The notes under the pieces are model-generated. The model was not told the DNA's origin, made no database searches, and saw only the letters and a program-made list of their open reading frames with translations. Position numbers and translations under genes: made by a program. Of a stretch of 64,000 nt of DNA, positions 59,391 through 64,000 are shown in pieces; position 1 is the stretch's first letter; every line of letters starts with the position of its first letter. The DNA is from Acidimicrobiales bacterium mtb01 (GTDB taxonomy: Bacteria; Actinomycetota; Acidimicrobiia; Acidimicrobiales; Ilumatobacteraceae). The stretch lies in assembly GCA_004379135.1 (NCBI GenBank), contig NBNI01000007.1, positions 1,041,501 to 1,105,500 on the forward strand, given 5' to 3'.

Positions 59391-60251
59391 TCATGGCGAC
59401 GAGAGCGCGGCCAGCGCCGGGTAGCCGATGAGGACAAGGAACCCCGCGAACATCAGGGCGACAGGGAGGACCATGGTTTCGGAGCGCGACTGCGCTTCCG
59501 ACTCGATCTGCGAGAGGTCCTTGATTCGGATGGCCGTTGCCTTGGCTGTCAGCGAGTCACGAACCTGGGCACCTCCACCAGCGAGGGTCATCGACGCCTC
59601 GAGTTCCTCCAGCTCGACGATGCCCAGCCGATCGCCGAGTTGGCCGAGAGCGCGCCATGGAGGTTCGCGTCGAGCTTGAGCCGCCGACAGCGCTGCGCGC
59701 AGATGGCGGAACGGACCGCCGCGTCCAACAGCCACCGCATCGAACATCGCTGTCTCGACGCCAGCTCCACCTGACATCAAGATGGTCACCAACTCCAGGT
59801 ACCCAGCGAGGCCATGGCGGAAGGCGCGTCTCGCCTTGTCGGCATCGGAGGCCAGGTCGATACGTGCATAGAACCACCCGCCGATCGCACCGACGGCGGC
59901 GGCTCCGATTGCCACGAACGGTGAAACGAGGCCAGCGCCGCCGGCGGAGAGCAGCACGAATGCCATGCCGGGGGAGGCAAGAAGTAGCGACCAGACGAGT
60001 CGGTCCTGCACCCATCGAGCGACGTCGCGTTCGCAGACGGCCAGATCGCGATCGCGCGTCGGTGAGCTGGCGCCCGCCAGCCATCCAACCGCGCGTCCAC
60101 GATGGTCGATCGGTGCTTCAAGGCGCCGTGGACGATGGAGCTCGGCAACGAGAGCTGAGAGGGGCGTGGTGGAACCGACGAAGCCCCTGACGACCAGGAG
60201 CAAACCCGCGCCGGCCAATCCACCTGCCAGTGCGACCATGAACACGTTCAC
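59391..60251 (-). CDS. tadC: TadC-like inner-membrane platform protein
   Basis: 286 aa, ATG 60251, overlapping the tadB stop. T2SS-F domain in the middle (ARRAFRHGLAGYLELVTILMSGGAGVETAM, shown in part) with flanking membrane helices (NVFMVALAGGLAGAGLLLVV; VALMFAGFLVLIGYPALAAL). With TadB forms the platform through which the ATPase assembles the pilus. Confidence 0.85.
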   Translation of the reverse strand: MNVFMVALAGGLAGAGLLLVVRGFVGSTTPLSALVAELHRPRRLEAPIDHRGRAVGWLAGASSPTRDRDLAVCERDVARWVQDRLVWSLLLASPGMAFVLLSAGGAGLVSPFVAIGAAAVGAIGGWFYARIDLASDADKARRAFRHGLAGYLELVTILMSGGAGVETAMFDAVAVGRGGPFRHLRAALSAAQARREPPWRALGQLGDRLGIVELEELEASMTLAGGGAQVRDSLTAKATAIRIKDLSQIESEAQSRSETMVLPVALMFAGFLVLIGYPALAALSSP

Positions 60252-61096
60252 GACTGACCCACTTGCTCGCCCTCGATGCCTGCGAGCATCCGTGGCGGGG
60301 TCACCGGTCGGCCAAGCTGCACCAATGACCAGAGCGCACCGGCGAACAACGCGCCGATCGCCATCAGCACGATCTGACCTGTGACACTGTCGTACGGCGA
60401 CATGAATGTCGGGGAGAACACCAGCAGTACGACGGCGAGCCCGAAGGTGATCACGACGAGAGCCCGAGACGAGGCGTAGGTACGCGCCCGACCGGTCTCG
60501 ACACGAAGACGCATCGCCGACTGCTCCCGCGCTGAGCCTGCGATCTGCGTCAACAGCTCAGCCAGCCTCTGCGCCTGCCGCTCCGCAGCGATGACGAGCG
60601 ACGCCACGATGAGATCGGCGACAGGATCGGCAACCTCGACTGCGAACCGTCGCAATGCCGTCGTCAGGGGCTCCCGCTCGGCGCGCACGGCCAGCAGCTG
60701 GACCTCGCTCCGAATAGGCGCCGGCGCGACCCGCGCCGTCAGGGCGATCGCCTCTCGAAGCCCAGCGTGAGCGGCGATGGTGTCGCGCAGCATCTCGGCC
60801 CAGGAGGCCAGTGCTTCGCTCTTGGCGTTGAGTGCGTCCCGACGTCGACGAGTGCCGGACAAGAGCGGCGCAACCGCAGCGACGCCAGCTGCGATCACCC
60901 CAGCAGCGGGCCAACCAGTCAGCATCCACCCAGCCACGGCTGCACCGATGACCAGGGCACCACGCCACCACAGCTGGTCCCACGAGATCGATCGGCGCGG
61001 CGTGGAGCGTCGTTCGACACCTCGCCATCCGGCGATGGCAATCCACACACCAGCGGCAAACATCACACCGATGACGGCACCAGCGAGCGTCCTCAC
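60248..61096 (-). CDS. tadB: TadB-like inner-membrane platform protein
   Basis: 282 aa, ATGA-type overlap with tadA. T2SS-F domain with SWAEMLRDTIAAHAGLREAI and helices at both ends (TLAGAVIGVMFAAGVWIAIA; GQIVLMAIGALFAGALWSLV). Partner of the TadC-like protein encoded next. Confidence 0.86.
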   Translation of the reverse strand: MRTLAGAVIGVMFAAGVWIAIAGWRGVERRSTPRRSISWDQLWWRGALVIGAAVAGWMLTGWPAAGVIAAGVAAVAPLLSGTRRRRDALNAKSEALASWAEMLRDTIAAHAGLREAIALTARVAPAPIRSEVQLLAVRAEREPLTTALRRFAVEVADPVADLIVASLVIAAERQAQRLAELLTQIAGSAREQSAMRLRVETGRARTYASSRALVVITFGLAVVLLVFSPTFMSPYDSVTGQIVLMAIGALFAGALWSLVQLGRPVTPPRMLAGIEGEQVGQS

Positions 61097-62406
61097 CGGA
61101 ACCCTCCTCCCAGCAGGAGGTCATCGAAACCGGCCCGACGGAGACGCTCACGGTGATGTTGTTCGAGGCGGTTCAACGTCGTCGTCTCGCCGGTGACAGG
61201 GTCTCGAGTGACGATCGAGTTGGTCGTGCACCGGCGACCGTCGAAGCCGGCGATCTCGGTCACCTCGACGACCACGCGCCGACCGTCCGACCCTCTGTCG
61301 AGGTGGATGACGAAGTCGATCGCTTGGCGAAGTTGATTGTGGGCGACCTCGGGCGGGAGTCGGTCCTCGCCCGTACCAAGGTAGAGCGCCAGCTTGTCGA
61401 GCGCTCCGACAGCAGAGGCAGCGTGCACGGTCGTCAACGACGACTGTCCGTGCGTCATCGCCTTCAGCATCGGGACGGCACCGTCCGAGTCGCGTACCTC
61501 ACCGAAGACCAACCAGTCCGGCCGGTAGCGGAGGGCATGCTTCACCTGGCTCCCCGAGGAGATCGATCCCTCTCCCTCGTTGTTCGCCAGTCGCTCCTCC
61601 CAGGACTCCACGTTCGGATGGAGCACAGGGTCGAAGAAGTCGAGCTCGGCGGTGTCCTCGATGACGACCACGCGGGCCATCGGTCCCAGCTCGGCCAGGC
61701 ATGCTCGAACGAGGGTGGACTTCCCCGATCCGGTCGGCCCGGAGAACACCAGCCGGATCTCTGTCGAACGCATGCACGCGGCGAGCAGCTCCGCCGCCGG
61801 CGCCGGCATCATCCCGAGGCCAAGTAGGTCCGAAAGGGTCACCTTGCCCAACGTGTTCCGGCGGAGAGCAAACGAGACGTGCTGCGAGACGTCGCGCGTC
61901 GCTGCGAGGCGCAGACCTTCACCCAAGCGCATGACGAGCAGCGGCACCTGATTGTTGAACTGACGTTCCGTACGTCCAGCGGTGCGGGCCAAGTGCGAGA
62001 GCCATGCCTCAAGCTCCTGCTCGCTCGCCCACAGCCTCTCCTCGAGGTGCTCGACCGTGCCGTCCGACCGGTAGACGAAAACGAGGTCGAAGCGCGACGC
62101 CACGATCTCCTCGACCGTCTCGTCGGCAAGGAGCAACTCGACCGGCCCGAGGCCGACTGCCAATGCGAGGACTCGATCGACGACGGACTGCTCCATCTCC
62201 GGCGTGAGCCGAATGCCACCGCTACCCAGCCGATCCGCGTCGTGCCGTTGCAGCTCTGCACTCAGCACCTTGTACGCGAGCGCCTCCTGGCCAGAGCGCG
62301 TGAGGGGAGGCTTGCCGGTCCGTACGCGTTCTGTCGCATCGGCTTCGAGAGCGTCCTGAACGGCACGCGTCGTCGTGGTCACGAGCAACAGGTCGGGCGC
62401 CGTCAC
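61093..62406 (-). CDS. tadA: TadA/CpaF pilus assembly ATPase
   Basis: 437 aa from GTG 62406; the longer ORF overlaps tadZ. Walker A FSGPTGSGKSTLVRA, Asp box VVIEDTAELDF, Walker B WLVFGEVRDSDG and His box THGQSSLTTVHA: complete secretion ATPase. Powers extension of the Tad/Flp pilus. GTGA overlap with the tadZ-like gene. Confidence 0.92.
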   Translation of the reverse strand: MTAPDLLLVTTTTRAVQDALEADATERVRTGKPPLTRSGQEALAYKVLSAELQRHDADRLGSGGIRLTPEMEQSVVDRVLALAVGLGPVELLLADETVEEIVASRFDLVFVYRSDGTVEHLEERLWASEQELEAWLSHLARTAGRTERQFNNQVPLLVMRLGEGLRLAATRDVSQHVSFALRRNTLGKVTLSDLLGLGMMPAPAAELLAACMRSTEIRLVFSGPTGSGKSTLVRACLAELGPMARVVVIEDTAELDFFDPVLHPNVESWEERLANNEGEGSISSGSQVKHALRYRPDWLVFGEVRDSDGAVPMLKAMTHGQSSLTTVHAASAVGALDKLALYLGTGEDRLPPEVAHNQLRQAIDFVIHLDRGSDGRRVVVEVTEIAGFDGRRCTTNSIVTRDPVTGETTTLNRLEQHHRERLRRAGFDDLLLGGGFR

Positions 62407-63170
62407 GCGAACCGCCTCTCGCCGACGGTCGAGGATGAGACCGCCGCGGCAGGCGCGGAGGCAACAGCCGCGCCTGCGATCTCCGCCGAGATCTCGACGG
62501 CCGACCGCCACAGCGGTGAACGACGGGCTCGACCAGGGGTGAGCGCTTGCCCCGCAAGATCCGGCAGAGCATCCGAGTCGGCCGCCGTCCACACGCTTGC
62601 CGTACCGAAGAACTCGGCCAGCTCGCGGCTGCCATATGGCGCCTTTCCGACGACGAGCACGCCGACCGCCGAGGCGTGTTGCTGCAGCCAGGCGACCCGG
62701 CGAGGCACCTGAAGCAGATCCTCAGACGCGGACCGAGAGACGACGACGGTGAGGTTCGACCACTCAGCGAGTGGGATCGTCGGCTTGGTCTGCGACAGGC
62801 GTCCACCATCGACCAACCAGACCCGATCGTCGCCGGCGAGCCGAGCAGCCACCTGTCCGGCAGTGCCTGACCAGACTGAGCCCGCCTGCTCGGCGGATTC
62901 GGGCCCAGGAACCAACCACAACCCCGGTGCCGCCATGCGTCCGTGTTCGCCGACAGCAACGGCGTCGCCGCTGCGACGCAACGAGGCGATGAACGACACG
63001 ACGCCCGGCTCCACACCGAGGCCGTACCTCGCACCGAGGACACCGCCGTCGACGTCAGCCTCGAGCACCGCGCGCTCACGGCCCAGATCCTCTGGCCACG
63101 CAGCCGCGAGCAGAAGACACCAGGAGGTGACCCCCGGAGCGCCTCGCACGGAGCTCAAAGTGACGATCAT
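62403..63170 (-). CDS. TadZ/CpaE-like ParA-fold protein
   Basis: 255 aa from ATG 63170. MinD/ParA-like start: MIVTLSSVRGAPGVTSWCLL in place of a canonical KGGxGKT loop, then VLEADVDGGVLGARYG and VWLVDGGRLSQTKP. The deviant loop lacks the lysines, so ATP hydrolysis is doubtful. TadZ proteins position the pilus machinery at the cell pole. ATGA overlap with cpaB. Confidence 0.68.
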   Translation of the reverse strand: MIVTLSSVRGAPGVTSWCLLLAAAWPEDLGRERAVLEADVDGGVLGARYGLGVEPGVVSFIASLRRSGDAVAVGEHGRMAAPGLWLVPGPESAEQAGSVWSGTAGQVAARLAGDDRVWLVDGGRLSQTKPTIPLAEWSNLTVVVSRSASEDLLQVPRRVAWLQQHASAVGVLVVGKAPYGSRELAEFFGTASVWTAADSDALPDLAGQALTPGRARRSPLWRSAVEISAEIAGAAVASAPAAAVSSSTVGERRFA

Positions 63171-63880
63171 CCGTCTGCCCCAACGAGCGTGAGCCTGAGC
63201 CGACCATCCGACGCTGCTTGGGCGACCGCTGCCTGGACGTCCGCGGGGACGAGTACGGACACCCAGAGCTTCGTCGACGTGGAACCCGAGCCGACGCGCT
63301 CGACCGACCACACCGTGCCGGAGCCGAGCACCGACGCGACGGCCGCGTCGGCCGGCGCCGCCGACGTTCCTTTCACGACTCCAAGGAGATCGACCTGATC
63401 GCCGGCCGAGAGCCCCGAGGTTGGTGCGGCGCCCGCCTCGACCGACGCCCCAACGACCACGAACCCTGGCGGGATCACCTTCCCCTTCTCACTGAAGAGA
63501 TCGGTGTTCAGGACCGTGCCTGCGGGAATCGGACCGCGGGCGGCCCGCCCGATGATCAGATCCTGCTGGGACGGTTGAATCGCCCGAAGTCCGTCGGTTC
63601 GACCCATCTCCACCACGCGCAGGTCGGACGAATCGACCACCTCTCCAGGCGAGATGTCACGCGCAGCGACCATCACGCTCATGGTCTCGGACGTCGCGTT
63701 GAACACCCACGCAGCCATCAGCGCCGAGAGGCCGACGAGCAACATGCCGGCCAACACCCAGGAGGGCCTCTTGCGCTTCGGTGCCGAGAGCGAAACGACC
63801 GACGGTGTCGAGGACGGCTCGGCTACTTCACTCCGGGAGGCCTCGACACGGGCGCTCGGTCGTTGCATCGTGCGGGACAT
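63167..63880 (-). CDS. cpaB: CpaB/RcpC-like SAF-domain pilus protein
   Basis: 237 aa from ATG 63880 with GGGAGGG upstream. One membrane helix (WVLAGMLLVGLSALMAAWVF), then a SAF domain (VAARDISPGEVVDSSDLRVV, GRAARGPIPAGTVLNTD). Start of the overlapping Tad operon. Positions 63881-64000 contain no further gene I can support. Confidence 0.8.
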   Translation of the reverse strand: MSRTMQRPSARVEASRSEVAEPSSTPSVVSLSAPKRKRPSWVLAGMLLVGLSALMAAWVFNATSETMSVMVAARDISPGEVVDSSDLRVVEMGRTDGLRAIQPSQQDLIIGRAARGPIPAGTVLNTDLFSEKGKVIPPGFVVVGASVEAGAAPTSGLSAGDQVDLLGVVKGTSAAPADAAVASVLGSGTVWSVERVGSGSTSTKLWVSVLVPADVQAAVAQAASDGRLRLTLVGADG

Positions 63881-64000
63881 CAACACCCTCCCTGTTCGGG
63901 TCGTGGACCAGTGCACTCGACAAGGCCCTTCACCTCGGCGACAGCGAGCGGCGATGTCGTTGTCGTCGTGAACGGCTCAAGCGCGCCGCCGGCGCCGGTC

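Overview
The window is high-GC DNA with GTG/TTG starts, dense NTGA stop-start overlaps, LLM-type flavin or F420 oxidoreductases, a SCO6880-family transfer protein and an actinobacterial-style Tad pilus locus. Together these suggest an Actinomycetota chromosome, possibly Acidimicrobiia (inference from gene content only). I found no rRNA or tRNA gene, CRISPR array, integrase, transposase or att site.

Positions 1-15,900 look like ordinary chromosome. A class III aminotransferase (+) faces a minus-strand acyl-CoA catabolic block: LivG-type ABC ATPase, SCP2-type thiolase, acyl-CoA ligase and two half-size MaoC hydratases. A second minus-strand operon (two LLM-family proteins and a crotonase) lies upstream. 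Both operons start from a clear TTGACA promoter overlapped by a related 34-bp dyad. A third, perfectly symmetric copy lies between a TetR gene and a large LuxR-type ATPase regulator, which suggests one local regulon. Between them is a TetR gene divergent from a PPOX / cupin-PhyH / YvaD-like operon.

Positions 15,900-26,700 hold a type I restriction-modification system (hsdR-hsdM-hsdS), with an unknown nuclease-like gene divergent from hsdR. Next comes an accessory run: an ArdC antirestriction protein and four small genes. Three copies of a ~117-bp structured repeat with compensatory base changes precede these modules. This is the strongest candidate here for an undescribed regulatory or recombination element.

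Positions 26,700-51,960 are conjugation DNA: a MobF relaxase-helicase, a protein with an ArdC-like N-terminus, a VirD4/TraG coupling ATPase, SSB, a CHC2/Toprim primase, a VirB4-type ATPase, a SCO6880-like protein, TrbL/VirB6-, VirB8- and VirB2-like proteins, and a lytic transglycosylase/M23 cell-wall hydrolase. Embedded in it is a Hachiman-like defence pair (HamA nuclease, HamB helicase) behind an XRE regulator, plus a large SEC-C protein with a nuclease-like core. The DNA is best read as an integrated conjugative element or large plasmid that carries both defence and anti-defence genes.

Positions 51,990-54,610 hold a compact four-gene minus-strand operon: a small Cys-rich protein, a four-helix membrane protein, an intracellular S8 subtilase without a propeptide, and a 74-aa protein resembling the C-terminal part of I9 inhibitors/propeptides. 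I do not recognise it as a known system. Positions 54,820-63,880 are a full Tad/Flp pilus operon (cpaB, tadZ-like, tadA, tadB, tadC, Flp-like, TadE/G-like pseudopilins, and a LysM-BTAD membrane protein). It is nearly all joined by 4-base overlaps, including one gene whose only plausible start is CTG.
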